DNA of 13,946 nucleotides, from positions 1-13,946 of the forward strand of contig CANPWF010000027.1 of NCBI GenBank assembly GCA_947581885.1. The letters are read 5' to 3'. Below are positions 1 through 7,118 of the stretch, in pieces. The notes below the pieces were generated by a model. That model searched no databases and was not told the origin of the DNA. It worked only from the letters and a program-made list of their open reading frames with translations. Source of the stretch: an uncultured Clostridia bacterium. GTDB taxonomy: Bacteria; Bacillota; Clostridia; Christensenellales; Borkfalkiaceae. Positions within the stretch are counted from its first letter, which is position 1. Each line of letters begins with the position of its first letter. Both the position numbers and the translations under genes were made by a program.

Positions 1-28
1 ATTTTCAAAAAAAATTTATAAAATCCTA

Positions 29-57
29 TTGACAAGCGGTTTTATACATGATACAAT
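29..57 (+). promoter_or_regulatory. Sigma-A promoter of the T-box/trpB2 unit
   Basis: The -35 box TTGACA (29-34) and the -10 box TACAAT (52-57) are separated by exactly 17 bases, inside an AT-rich stretch of otherwise GC-rich DNA. The expected transcription start is near 64, just before the T-box leader. This is near-perfect vegetative promoter architecture. Control is therefore expected at the leader rather than at initiation. Confidence 0.88.
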
Positions 58-63
58 GCATAT

Positions 64-320
64 ATAAACCGACGACGGAAAGAAGTAACCCGTCGCGACG
101 GACGCACAGAGAGCCCCCGATCGGTGGGAAAGGGGCGGTCCGCAGCGGGCGAATGGATTCCCGAGGGCGGGGGCGAACGCAATAGCAAGTAGTTCCCGAC
201 GGGCTCTCCCGTTACAGAGAGCGGGCATGCATGTGCCCCGTAAGGCGGCTTCCGCGAGGAAGGCGTGAAATTGGGTGGCAACACGGAGAAATTCGTCCCA
301 AACGGATTTCTCCTTTTTAT
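64..320 (+). ncRNA. T-box riboswitch leader specific for tRNA-Trp
   Basis: T-box leaders sense uncharged tRNA and allow transcription to continue when the cognate amino acid is short. Landmarks seen in order are AGTA (84-87), AGAGAGC (108-114), a GGTGGGAA segment (123-130), and GAA-TGG-A (151-157) followed by a CCCGAG stretch. This is the usual place and flanking for the specifier, and the triplet 154-156 is UGG, the tryptophan codon. The T-box proper at 271-286 holds TGGC (276-279). Its C pairs with the G73 discriminator expected for tRNA-Trp, an independent check on the specifier. TTGGG (271-275) can pair with CCCAA (297-301) to form the antiterminator, which excludes the terminator at 285-313. 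The gene behind it is trpB2, so specifier, discriminator and cargo agree. The exact folding of the stems between 157 and 270 was not resolved by hand. Confidence 0.93.
285..318 (+). terminator. Regulated terminator of the T-box leader
   Basis: A 12-bp stem (285-296 with 302-313, one G-U pair) closes a 5-base loop CCCAA and is followed by TTTTT (314-318). The loop and part of the 5' arm are the same bases that form the antiterminator with TTGGG at 271-275, so the two structures are mutually exclusive. Confidence 0.9.
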
Positions 321-343
321 TTTATTTTCGGGAGGAAACAACT

Positions 344-1732
344 ATGGCAAAGAAGATCCCTTACAAGATCTACCTCACCGAGGACGAGATGCCCAAGGCG
401 TGGTACAATCTCAAGGCGCACAAGGGTGCGCGGCACGCGCCCTTCGTCAACCCCGCGACGCAGAAGCCCTGTTCGCGGGACGACCTCACCCACGTTTTCT
501 GCGACGAATGCGTCGATCAGGAACTCAACGAGCGGGACGAGTACATCGCGATCCCGGGCGGCATCCGCAGTTTTTATCGGATGTTCCGTCCCTCTCCCCT
601 CGTGCGGGCGTACTGTCTCGAATCCGCCCTGAAAACCCCCGCGGAGATCTACTACAAGTTCGAGGGGAACAACACGTCGGGTTCGCACAAGCTCAATTCT
701 GCCGCGGCGCAGGCGTATTATGCCCGTTGCCAAGGGCTTCGTTCGATCACGACGGAGACGGGCGCGGGGCAGTGGGGGACCGCCCTCGCGATGGCGGCGG
801 CGTACTACGGACTTCACCTCGACGTATATATGGTGAAGGTCTCTTCCGAGCAGAAGCCTTACCGCAAAGAGGTCATGCGCACATACGGGGCGAACGTCAT
901 CCCTTCCCCCTCGAACACCACCGAGGCGGGCAGAAAGCTCCTCGCCGAATTCCCCGATACGGGCGGATCGCTCGGGTGCGCCATCTCCGAGGCGGTGGAG
1001 AAGGCGGTCACCACCGACAGTTGCCGCTACGTGCTCGGTTCGGTGCTCGACCACGTTCTTCTGCATCAATCGGTCATCGGGCTCGAAAGCAAGATCGCGC
1101 TCGATAAGTACGGCGTGAAGCCCGATGTGATCATCGGCTGTGTGGGCGGCGGCTCCAACTTCGGCGGGCTCATCGCCCCCTTCATGGGGGAACGCTTGGA
1201 AGGGCTTAACGATATCGACTTTGTCGGGGTGGAACCCGCGAGCTGCCCCTCCCTCACGAGGGGGAAATACGTCTACGATTTCTGCGATTCCGCCAAGACG
1301 ACCCCGCTCGCCAAGATGTACACCCTCGGCTGCGGCTTCATGCCCTCGCCCAACCATGCGGGCGGGCTTCGCTACCACGGCATGAGCCCGATCATCTCCA
1401 AACTCTATCACGACGGGTTCATCCGCGCCGTCTCGGCGGAGCAGAGCAAGGTGTTCGAAGCGGCGACGATGTTCGCGCGGACGGAAGGAATTTTGCCCGC
1501 GCCCGAGAGTGCGCACGCCATCCGCACGGCGATCGACGAGGCGGTCGCCTGCCGCGAGAGCGGGAAGAAGAAGGTCATCCTGTTCGGGCTCACGGGGACG
1601 GGATATTTCGACCTCGCCGCCTACAAGCAGTACAACGAGGGCACAATGACGGACATCATCCCCACCGATGCCGATCTCGCCCGCGGATTTTCCACCATTC
1701 CCGATTGCCCCGTCAACGCGGGTCTGCTGTAA
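344..1732 (+). CDS. trpB: Tryptophan synthase beta chain, TrpB2 type
   Basis: This PLP enzyme condenses indole with L-serine to give L-tryptophan. The protein is 462 residues, longer than the roughly 400 of TrpB1 and typical of TrpB2. The Schiff-base lysine is K116 in TSGSHKLN, and the catalytic glutamate is E138 in ETGAGQWG; the AGQWG form is characteristic of TrpB2. GGGSN (268-272) is the PLP-phosphate loop. The start is the ATG at 344, nine bases after a GGAGG site (331-335); upstream in-frame ATGs lie inside the T-box terminator and are rejected. No trpA or other trp gene is visible nearby, so the enzyme may work alone on free or salvaged indole, as proposed for other stand-alone TrpB2 proteins. 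This is inference. Expression is expected to rise when tRNA-Trp is uncharged. Confidence 0.95.
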   Translation: MAKKIPYKIYLTEDEMPKAWYNLKAHKGARHAPFVNPATQKPCSRDDLTHVFCDECVDQELNERDEYIAIPGGIRSFYRMFRPSPLVRAYCLESALKTPAEIYYKFEGNNTSGSHKLNSAAAQAYYARCQGLRSITTETGAGQWGTALAMAAAYYGLHLDVYMVKVSSEQKPYRKEVMRTYGANVIPSPSNTTEAGRKLLAEFPDTGGSLGCAISEAVEKAVTTDSCRYVLGSVLDHVLLHQSVIGLESKIALDKYGVKPDVIIGCVGGGSNFGGLIAPFMGERLEGLNDIDFVGVEPASCPSLTRGKYVYDFCDSAKTTPLAKMYTLGCGFMPSPNHAGGLRYHGMSPIISKLYHDGFIRAVSAEQSKVFEAATMFARTEGILPAPESAHAIRTAIDEAVACRESGKKKVILFGLTGTGYFDLAAYKQYNEGTMTDIIPTDADLARGFSTIPDCPVNAGLL

Positions 1733-1766
1733 AAACCGCATTTTTCCGACCCCATGTATCAAAAAA

Positions 1767-1798
1767 CCCTCCGCACACAGCGGAGGGTCCTTTCTTTT
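1767..1798. terminator. Bidirectional terminator between trpB2 and the araC-like gene
   Basis: A perfect 8-bp stem CCCTCCGC/GCGGAGGG (1767-1774, 1780-1787) with loop ACACA is followed by a T-rich tract on the plus strand (1788-1798). It is preceded by AAAAAA (1761-1766), which is a T-run on the minus strand. It can therefore end both converging transcripts. Confidence 0.9.
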
Positions 1799-1800
1799 CG

Positions 1801-2676
1801 TTATCCCGAGATCGAGGCGCGGTATTCGCCCGGGGTCATGCCCGTGATGTGTTTGAACGCGCTCGTGAAAGAGGGGACGGAGTCGAAACACAGCTTTTCG
1901 GCGATCTCCGAAAAGGAGAGGTTGCGGCGGATGAGCGTTTTCGCCTCGTCCGTTTTCAGGTTGAGATAGGTATGGTAGATGCTCGCGCCCGTCTTTTCAC
2001 GGAAGAAACCGCACAGCTTCACCTTCCCGTAGTGGAGGGCGGCGCACAGCTCGTCGAGAGAGAGCTTGCCGTAGATCTTTTCGCGGAGAATGCGCATGAT
2101 CTCGTCCTCGAGTTCGTCGGATGCGGCGATCTTGGAGACGAAGGTAGGCTCGGGCGCGAGGTCGTTTTCCCGCCGAAGCAGGTGGATGAGCAGCATTTCG
2201 AGCGCGTTTTTGAGCATTTGCTCCCCGCCGAGCAAGGGGTCGGAGCGGAGGGTCAAGTGGTCGAGGTCGGGGTCGAAATCGGGCAGAAGGAAGGTCCCGC
2301 GGGCCTCGGAGAGCATGGTCTGCAAGAGGGGGAGCCGCTTTTTGGGCACCGCGATCTTCTTGTTGCGGAAGAAGTGCATGCACTCCGAACGGCATTCAAA
2401 GGAGACGATGAAGATGTTGGGTTCCGCCTCGCCGCTCTCCACATAGTGAGGGGCGTTGGGCTCGATAAAGACGATCTCCTGCGGACGGAGAATTTCCCTC
2501 TCTCCCCCGAGCACGACGGCGATCTCTTCCTTGTCCGCGTAGATGAGTTCCCAAAAGTCGTGCGCCTCCTCTTTGGAGACGTACTTTTTGGGCAACGCCT
2601 GATAGTGGACGGTGCAAACTTTCTTCACGTTGAGCAGGTTGTCGATCCGATGCAAATAATACTTCTTCTGTTCCAT
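1801..2676 (-). CDS. AraC-family transcriptional regulator
   Basis: The 291-residue protein has the usual AraC layout. An N-terminal effector-sensing half is followed by a C-terminal double helix-turn-helix at about residues 190-288. The second HTH carries the conserved pattern SFTSAFKHITGMTPGEYR. The N-terminal stretch EREILRPQEIVFIEPNAPHY (about 58-77) fits a cupin-type ligand pocket of the sort used for sugars. It is transcribed away from the ROK-nagB-nagA genes, which suggests it controls amino-sugar use. That is context, not proof. The ATG at 2676 has an in-frame TGA 15 bases upstream and no Shine-Dalgarno sequence at normal spacing, and a good promoter sits so close that the mRNA may be leaderless. 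The ligand is unknown. Confidence 0.9.
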   Translation of the reverse strand: MEQKKYYLHRIDNLLNVKKVCTVHYQALPKKYVSKEEAHDFWELIYADKEEIAVVLGGEREILRPQEIVFIEPNAPHYVESGEAEPNIFIVSFECRSECMHFFRNKKIAVPKKRLPLLQTMLSEARGTFLLPDFDPDLDHLTLRSDPLLGGEQMLKNALEMLLIHLLRRENDLAPEPTFVSKIAASDELEDEIMRILREKIYGKLSLDELCAALHYGKVKLCGFFREKTGASIYHTYLNLKTDEAKTLIRRNLSFSEIAEKLCFDSVPSFTSAFKHITGMTPGEYRASISG

Positions 2677-2682
2677 GCCTGT

Positions 2683-2711
2683 ATTGTATCATATCCTTCA
2701 TGATTTGTAAA
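2683..2711 (-). promoter_or_regulatory. Promoter of the araC-like gene, positioned for a leaderless mRNA
   Basis: Read on the minus strand, TTTACA (2711-2706) and TACAAT (2688-2683) are 17 bases apart. Only six bases separate the -10 box from the ATG at 2676, so initiation about seven bases downstream would fall on the A of the start codon. Confidence 0.65.
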
Positions 2712-2759
2712 TCTTATTGTGAATAATTTGCGCAACAATCCCAAAAAAACAGAAAAGAA

Positions 2760-2778
2760 TTTCCATTGAATTTGGAAA
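2760..2778. promoter_or_regulatory. Candidate operator over the ROK-nagBA promoter
   Basis: A perfect inverted repeat TTTCCA-N7-TGGAAA (2760-2765, 2773-2778) encloses the -35 hexamer of the ROK-nagBA promoter. A repressor bound here would block polymerase. Which protein binds is not known; AraC proteins more often use direct repeats. Confidence 0.45.
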
Positions 2779-2793
2779 AAGCGGCGTTATAAT
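2766..2793 (+). promoter_or_regulatory. Promoter of the ROK-nagB-nagA operon
   Basis: TTGAAT (2766-2771) and a perfect TATAAT (2788-2793) are spaced by 16 bases. The predicted start near 2800 leaves a leader of only about 13 bases, just enough for the GAGGTGA ribosome binding site (2801-2807) before the ATG at 2813. Confidence 0.75.
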
Positions 2794-2812
2794 TTGTCCT
2801 GAGGTGAAAAAA

Positions 2813-4177
2813 ATGATAAAACCCGTACTCGATCCCCACTTCCTGCCCATGATCCGCGCCCTCAAAGATTTTGATACGCGCGTGCAGGAAGAACCGAAAA
2901 ACCGCCGCGCCCGCGTCACTTTCGCGGTGGAGCGCAACGGCGGATATAACTTTGTTTATTCCTTCGACGCGCTTGCAGACGGGGTGGACGACGAATGGAA
3001 TTGCCGCATCGCCGATCGGCTCGTAAAGACGGTGCTCTGGGTGTGCGGCGGATACAAGATCGGGGTAATGGGGAGCCATGCGATCTATTCCCACCTTCGC
3101 CGCGCCTACTCAAAAACGGGCGAACGCGCCTTCGACGAGGACTTCATGAGCGGGGTGTACGAACGCGCCTTCGAAGTCGTCGAGCTTGCCGAGGTTCCCG
3201 TGCAGAAGAACGCCTCGCTAAGGGTCGGCGGATACACGAAGGGATGCCGTATCGGCTTCGACGCGGGCGGGAGCGACCGCAAGGTGAGCGCGGTGATCGA
3301 CGGCAAGGCGGTGTACAGCGAAGAAGTCGTCTGGAACCCCAAGACGACGGAGGACCCGCACTATCATTACAACGAAATTCTGACGGCGATGAAAACGGCG
3401 GCATCTTATATGCCGCGGGTAGACAGCATCGGCGTTTCCTCCGCGGGGGTGTATATCGATAACCGCGCGATGGTTGCTTCCCTCTTTCTGAAAGTGGACA
3501 AGAAAAAATACGGGGACTTCATCAAGGATATCTATATCAACGTCGCAAAGGAGATGGGTGCGCCCGTCGAAGTCGCCAACGACGGCGACGTTACCGCCCT
3601 TGCGGGGAGCATGGACTTAAACGATACCCGCGTGCTCGGCATTGCCATGGGCACGAGCGAGGCGGTGGGCTATATCAACCGCGACGGCGGGATCAACGGG
3701 TGGCTCTCCGAGCTCGCCTTCGCACCCGTCGACTTCAACGAGAACGCCATGCGCGACGAGTGGAGCGGGGATATCGGCGTGGGGTGCAAGTACTTCTCGC
3801 AGGACGCGGTCATCAAGCTCGCCGAAGCGGGGGGGCACGCTTTCAAGGAAGGGCTCACTCCCGCGCAAAAGCTCAAAGAGATCCAAGCCCTCATGGAGAA
3901 GGACGACCCTCTCGCCGTACAGATCTATTCGGATATCGGCGTGTATCTCGGGCATACCCTTCCCTATTACGCCCTCTTCTACGATATGGCGCACGTGCTC
4001 CTTCTCGGCAGGGTGATGGGGGGCAAGGGCGGAAATCTCGTGCTCGAAAACTGCAAACGCGTCCTGAAAGAGGACTATCCCGACTTTGTCTGTCCCGAAC
4101 TCTGCTTGCCCGACGAGAGCAGCAGAAGGGTGGGGCAGAGCATTGCGGCGGCTTCGCTGTATCCCGACCGCGATTGA
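2813..4177 (+). CDS. ROK-family sugar kinase homologue with long N-terminal extension
   Basis: The 454-residue protein has a C-terminal ASKHA/ROK domain (about 145-454). DAGGSDRK (150-157) fits the first phosphate motif and GIAMGTSEA (276-284) the second. VANDGDV (254-260) carries the likely catalytic aspartate D257, at the place of the ROK ND-A-N signature. The Cys-rich zinc motif found in many ROK kinases and repressors is not seen. About 140 residues precede the ROK domain, and I recognise no domain there. It is not a recognisable winged helix, which argues against a ROK repressor. Next to nagB and nagA, the likely job is phosphorylation of GlcNAc, glucosamine or a related sugar. The ATG at 2813 is chosen over the GTG at 2804 because GAGGTGA (2801-2807) gives it a proper ribosome binding site. 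It is the first gene of the operon, with nagB nine bases downstream. Confidence 0.85.
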   Translation: MIKPVLDPHFLPMIRALKDFDTRVQEEPKNRRARVTFAVERNGGYNFVYSFDALADGVDDEWNCRIADRLVKTVLWVCGGYKIGVMGSHAIYSHLRRAYSKTGERAFDEDFMSGVYERAFEVVELAEVPVQKNASLRVGGYTKGCRIGFDAGGSDRKVSAVIDGKAVYSEEVVWNPKTTEDPHYHYNEILTAMKTAASYMPRVDSIGVSSAGVYIDNRAMVASLFLKVDKKKYGDFIKDIYINVAKEMGAPVEVANDGDVTALAGSMDLNDTRVLGIAMGTSEAVGYINRDGGINGWLSELAFAPVDFNENAMRDEWSGDIGVGCKYFSQDAVIKLAEAGGHAFKEGLTPAQKLKEIQALMEKDDPLAVQIYSDIGVYLGHTLPYYALFYDMAHVLLLGRVMGGKGGNLVLENCKRVLKEDYPDFVCPELCLPDESSRRVGQSIAAASLYPDRD

Positions 4178-4186
4178 GGAGGAACC

Positions 4187-4921
4187 ATGGAGATCGTCGT
4201 TGTAGAAAACTATGATGAGATGAGCGACGTTGCCTGCTCCGTCGTGGAGGAGACGGTGAAACGTAACCCCGCGTGCGTTTTGGGGCTCGCGACGGGTTCC
4301 ACTCCGCTCGGGCTGTACGAGAGGATGGTGCGCGGCTATCGGGAAGGAAAGGTAAGCTACAAAAACGTAAAGGCGGTCAACCTCGACGAATATATCGGGC
4401 TCCCTTCTTCCCATCCGCAGAGCTACGCTTTCTTTATGCGGGAACACCTCTTCTCGCAAATCGACATTCTCCCCGAAAACACCCATATCGAAAACGGAAT
4501 GGCGACCGACGAAAAGGCGGAATGCGCCCGCTATAACGCCCTTTTGGATAGCATGCCCCGCGACCTGCAAGTGCTCGGGATCGGTTCCAACGGGCACATC
4601 GCCTTCAACGAACCGTTCACGCCCTTCGGGAGCGAGACGCACACGGTCGCCCTCGCCGAGAGCACGGTGAAAGATAATTCCCGCCTCTTCGAACGGATCG
4701 AGGACGTTCCGCGCAGGGCGTTTACGATGGGGCTGAAAAACATCATGGACGCTCGCCGCATTCTCATCCTTGCGAGCGGGGCGAATAAGGCGAACGCCGT
4801 CTACGGGCTCGTGAAGGGCGAAGTGACGACGGCACTTCCCGCAAGTATATTGCAAAAACATGGAAACGTCGTGCTCGTCTGCGATCGGGCGGCGGCACAA
4901 AAATTGGGGGACGGGGTATGA
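4187..4921 (+). CDS. nagB: Glucosamine-6-phosphate deaminase
   Basis: NagB converts glucosamine-6-phosphate to fructose-6-phosphate and ammonia, feeding amino sugars into glycolysis. The 244-residue length matches the short Firmicutes form (about 240, versus 266 in E. coli). Visible motifs are the phosphate loop GLATGSTP (33-40), LDEY with D67, equivalent to the E. coli general base D72, and GIGSNGHIAFNEP (131-143) with H137 and E142. The asparagine in SNGH, where E. coli has aspartate, is common in Gram-positive NagB. The ATG at 4187 follows a strong GAGGAGG site and lies nine bases after the ROK gene stop. The TGA stop overlaps the nagA ATG (ATGA, 4918-4921), indicating translational coupling. 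Confidence 0.97.
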   Translation: MEIVVVENYDEMSDVACSVVEETVKRNPACVLGLATGSTPLGLYERMVRGYREGKVSYKNVKAVNLDEYIGLPSSHPQSYAFFMREHLFSQIDILPENTHIENGMATDEKAECARYNALLDSMPRDLQVLGIGSNGHIAFNEPFTPFGSETHTVALAESTVKDNSRLFERIEDVPRRAFTMGLKNIMDARRILILASGANKANAVYGLVKGEVTTALPASILQKHGNVVLVCDRAAAQKLGDGV

Positions 4922-6060
4922 AAATCTTCAAAAATGCCAACGTTCTGGTGCACGGAGAGGGGATAAAGCGGGTCGATCTCGCCTTCGAGGAAAGTGTTCT
5001 TCCCTTCGGAACTTCTTCTTCCGACGCGGAGGAGATTTCCCTTCCCGAAAACGCCGTCGTGCTCCCGGGATTTATCGACGAGCACATCCACGGCGCGGGC
5101 GGTGCGGACGCGATGGACGGCACCGATGAGGCGTTAACAACCATTGCGACGATGATCGCCAAAGAGGGGACGACGGGCTTTTGCGCCACCACCATGACCT
5201 GCCCGCCCGAGGAGATCGAACGCGCCCTTTCCGCCGCCGATACGTACGCGAAGGCGAAGAAAAAGGAGGGGGCGGAACTTCTCGGGGTGCATCTCGAAGG
5301 GCCCTTCATCTCGGCGGCACACAAGGGTGCCCAACCCCTCGAATCGGTCGCGAAGCCTTCCAAGAAAGTATTCGATCGGTATTGGAAAGCGAGCGGCGGG
5401 CGCATCCGCATCGTCACCCTCGCCCCCGAAGAGAAGGGTGCCCTTCCGCTCATCTCCGCCCTCAGGGATATGGGGATCGTGCCCTCGATCGGGCACACGG
5501 GCGCGAAATATGCGGATATCGAGCGGGCGGTGAAGGCGGGTGCCCGCGGCGTGACGCACACCTATAACGCCCAATCCCCCCTGCATCATCGGGAGATCGG
5601 CACGGTGGGCAGCGCACTCCTTCTCGACGAACTCTATTGCGAACTCATCTGCGATACCGTTCACGTCTCCGTTCCCGCGATCAAGCTCCTCTTCAAGTGC
5701 AAGGGGTGGGAACGCGTCACCCTCATCACCGACGCGATGCGGGCAAAAGCCATTTCGGGCGGCGTGAGCGAATTGGGCGGGCAGACGGTATATGTGAAGA
5801 ACGGCGAGGCACGCCTTGCGGACGGAACGCTCGCGGGGAGCGTGCTGAAAATGAACGTCGCGCTCAAAAATCTCGTCGAAAAGGTGGGCTTGCCCTTGGA
5901 GAAGGCGGCGGAGTGCGCAACGCTCAACCCCGCCCGCAATTTGGGGCTTCAAGATCGCGGCGTTATCGCGGCGGGAAAACGCGCCGACTTCGCCGTGTTG
6001 GATCCCGCCTTCAACGTTATTTGCACCTATCGGGAAGGCAGAGAGATCTATCGCGCATAA
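4918..6060 (+). CDS. nagA: N-acetylglucosamine-6-phosphate deacetylase
   Basis: NagA removes the acetyl group from GlcNAc-6-P, giving the substrate of NagB. The 380-residue length is normal for this amidohydrolase. Metal and catalytic positions are visible. They are H56 and H58 in DEHIHGAGG, E127 in HLEGPF, H193 in IGHTGA, H214 in THTYNAQSPLHHRE and D272 in LITDAM, closely paralleling E. coli E131, H195, H216 and D273. The start overlaps the nagB stop by four bases. It is the last gene of the operon; a strong hairpin follows at 6074. In cells importing GlcNAc through a non-PTS route, the upstream kinase would supply GlcNAc-6-P. That link is inference. Confidence 0.97.
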   Translation: MKIFKNANVLVHGEGIKRVDLAFEESVLPFGTSSSDAEEISLPENAVVLPGFIDEHIHGAGGADAMDGTDEALTTIATMIAKEGTTGFCATTMTCPPEEIERALSAADTYAKAKKKEGAELLGVHLEGPFISAAHKGAQPLESVAKPSKKVFDRYWKASGGRIRIVTLAPEEKGALPLISALRDMGIVPSIGHTGAKYADIERAVKAGARGVTHTYNAQSPLHHREIGTVGSALLLDELYCELICDTVHVSVPAIKLLFKCKGWERVTLITDAMRAKAISGGVSELGGQTVYVKNGEARLADGTLAGSVLKMNVALKNLVEKVGLPLEKAAECATLNPARNLGLQDRGVIAAGKRADFAVLDPAFNVICTYREGREIYRA

Positions 6061-6073
6061 CTTTCTTTCTCCC

Positions 6074-6110
6074 TCGCGCCCGCCGAAGAATTCGGCGGGC
6101 GCGAACCTTT
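6074..6110 (+). terminator. Terminator after nagA
   Basis: A perfect 14-bp GC-rich stem (6074-6087 with 6091-6104) with a three-base loop GAA lies 13 bases after the nagA stop. The T-run after it is weak (CCTTTTCC), so termination efficiency is uncertain, but its position between two operons fits. Confidence 0.75.
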
Positions 6111-6146
6111 TCCGCCCCCATAAAAGACGGAAAGGGGCGCAAAGCG

Positions 6147-6175
6147 TTGACATTTTCGCTCCCTTCTTCTATAAT
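6147..6175 (+). promoter_or_regulatory. Perfect-consensus sigma-A promoter of the prmA operon
   Basis: TTGACA (6147-6152), 17 bases, TATAAT (6170-6175): both hexamers and the spacing match the consensus exactly. The prmA ATG begins at 6185, only nine bases after the -10 box, so the expected start of transcription (about 6181-6184) leaves almost no leader. Confidence 0.92.
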
Positions 6176-6184
6176 AAATTTGCT

Positions 6185-7117
6185 ATGAAATATTTGGAAC
6201 TCACCGTGCATACGACGAGCGAGGCGAGCGAACTCGTCTCTGACGTTCTTTGGGAATACACCGAGGGCGGGGTCGCCGTCTCCGACTATGCCGATGTCGT
6301 CGCGCTGCAATCGGGCAAGAACGGCGTGTATTGGGACTATCTCGACGAGAGCATGCAAGCCCCTTCCGAGACCCTTGTGAAGGGGTTCCTCTCCTTGGAA
6401 AAACGGGGGGAGATCCCCGCGGTCATGCAAAAAATCCGGGAGCGGCAAATTTTGAGCGGCGGGGAGATCGACTTCGGCACCCTCGAAGAGACGGTGCGCG
6501 AGATCGACGGCGACGATTGGATCGACGTTTGGAAGAAGCACTTCCGCCCCATCCATTTGAAAGATATCGTCGTCGTGCCCGAATGGATCCCCTACGAAAA
6601 GAGGCCCGAAGAGAAGGTCATCCTTCTCGATTCCAACATGGCGTTCGGCACGGGCGAGCACGAGACGACGGCGATGTGCGTCGAGCTCATGCAGGAATAC
6701 CTTCATGAAGGGGACGTTGTCCTCGATGTCGGTTGCGGGAGCGGGATCTTGGGGATCGCCGCGGCGAAGTGCGGGGCAAGCAGGTGTTTCCTCACCGATA
6801 TCGACCCCGTCGCCGTCGCAAGCAGCATGCATAACGCCCAAAAGAACGGGGTGGAACAGATCGTCGTCGCCAAGGAGAGCAATCTTGTAGACGATACTTC
6901 GATGCGGGCGGATCTCATTCTCGCCAACATCACGGCGGAGATCTTAATTCTTCTCGCGCCCGCCGTCCCTTCCCACCTGAAAAAGAACGGGACGGTCATC
7001 CTTTCGGGCATCCTTCCCGATCGGATGGAGAAGGTGAAGGCGAGATTTATCTCGGCGGGGCTTTCTCCCGTCAAAGAGGAGAAAAGGGGCGAATGGTGCG
7101 CCCTTGTACTGAAATAA
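6185..7117 (+). CDS. prmA: Ribosomal protein L11 methyltransferase
   Basis: PrmA is a SAM-dependent methyltransferase that trimethylates ribosomal protein L11. The 310 residues are the normal length. An N-terminal substrate-recognition region (about 1-110) precedes DWIDVWKKHF, which is typical of PrmA. FGTGEHETT (154-162), the SAM motif I DVGCGSGILG (181-190) and NITAEIL (248-254) follow. The ATG at 6185 has no Shine-Dalgarno sequence and sits nine bases after a consensus -10 box, so the mRNA is probably leaderless. The gene opens a packed operon with rsmE one base downstream, the order seen downstream of dnaJ in many Firmicutes. Here it starts with its own promoter, and dnaK/dnaJ are not in the window. 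Confidence 0.96.
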   Translation: MKYLELTVHTTSEASELVSDVLWEYTEGGVAVSDYADVVALQSGKNGVYWDYLDESMQAPSETLVKGFLSLEKRGEIPAVMQKIRERQILSGGEIDFGTLEETVREIDGDDWIDVWKKHFRPIHLKDIVVVPEWIPYEKRPEEKVILLDSNMAFGTGEHETTAMCVELMQEYLHEGDVVLDVGCGSGILGIAAAKCGASRCFLTDIDPVAVASSMHNAQKNGVEQIVVAKESNLVDDTSMRADLILANITAEILILLAPAVPSHLKKNGTVILSGILPDRMEKVKARFISAGLSPVKEEKRGEWCALVLK

Positions 7118-7118
7118 C

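Noticed and set aside
180..200. AGTAG-containing segment considered as the T-box specifier region
   Set aside because: No tryptophan triplet precedes it in a suitable position. The GAA-TGG-A context at 151-157 fits known specifier flanking and agrees with the UGGC bulge and with trpB2.
317..1891. A 524-residue open frame on the minus strand opposite trpB2
   Set aside because: It is Arg/His/Gly-rich with no recognisable motif and mirrors the GC-rich trpB2 gene, whose PLP motifs are unambiguous. It is a codon-bias shadow.
3617..4900. A 427-residue open frame on the minus strand opposite the ROK gene and nagB
   Set aside because: It spans two well-supported genes, starts without a ribosome binding site and shows no family motifs; a shadow frame.
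6105..6146. Second hairpin (TTTCCG/CGGAAA and CCCC/GGGG pairings) before the prmA promoter
   Set aside because: The pairings compete and are imperfect. The region lies upstream of the promoter and adds nothing clear beyond the nagA terminator.
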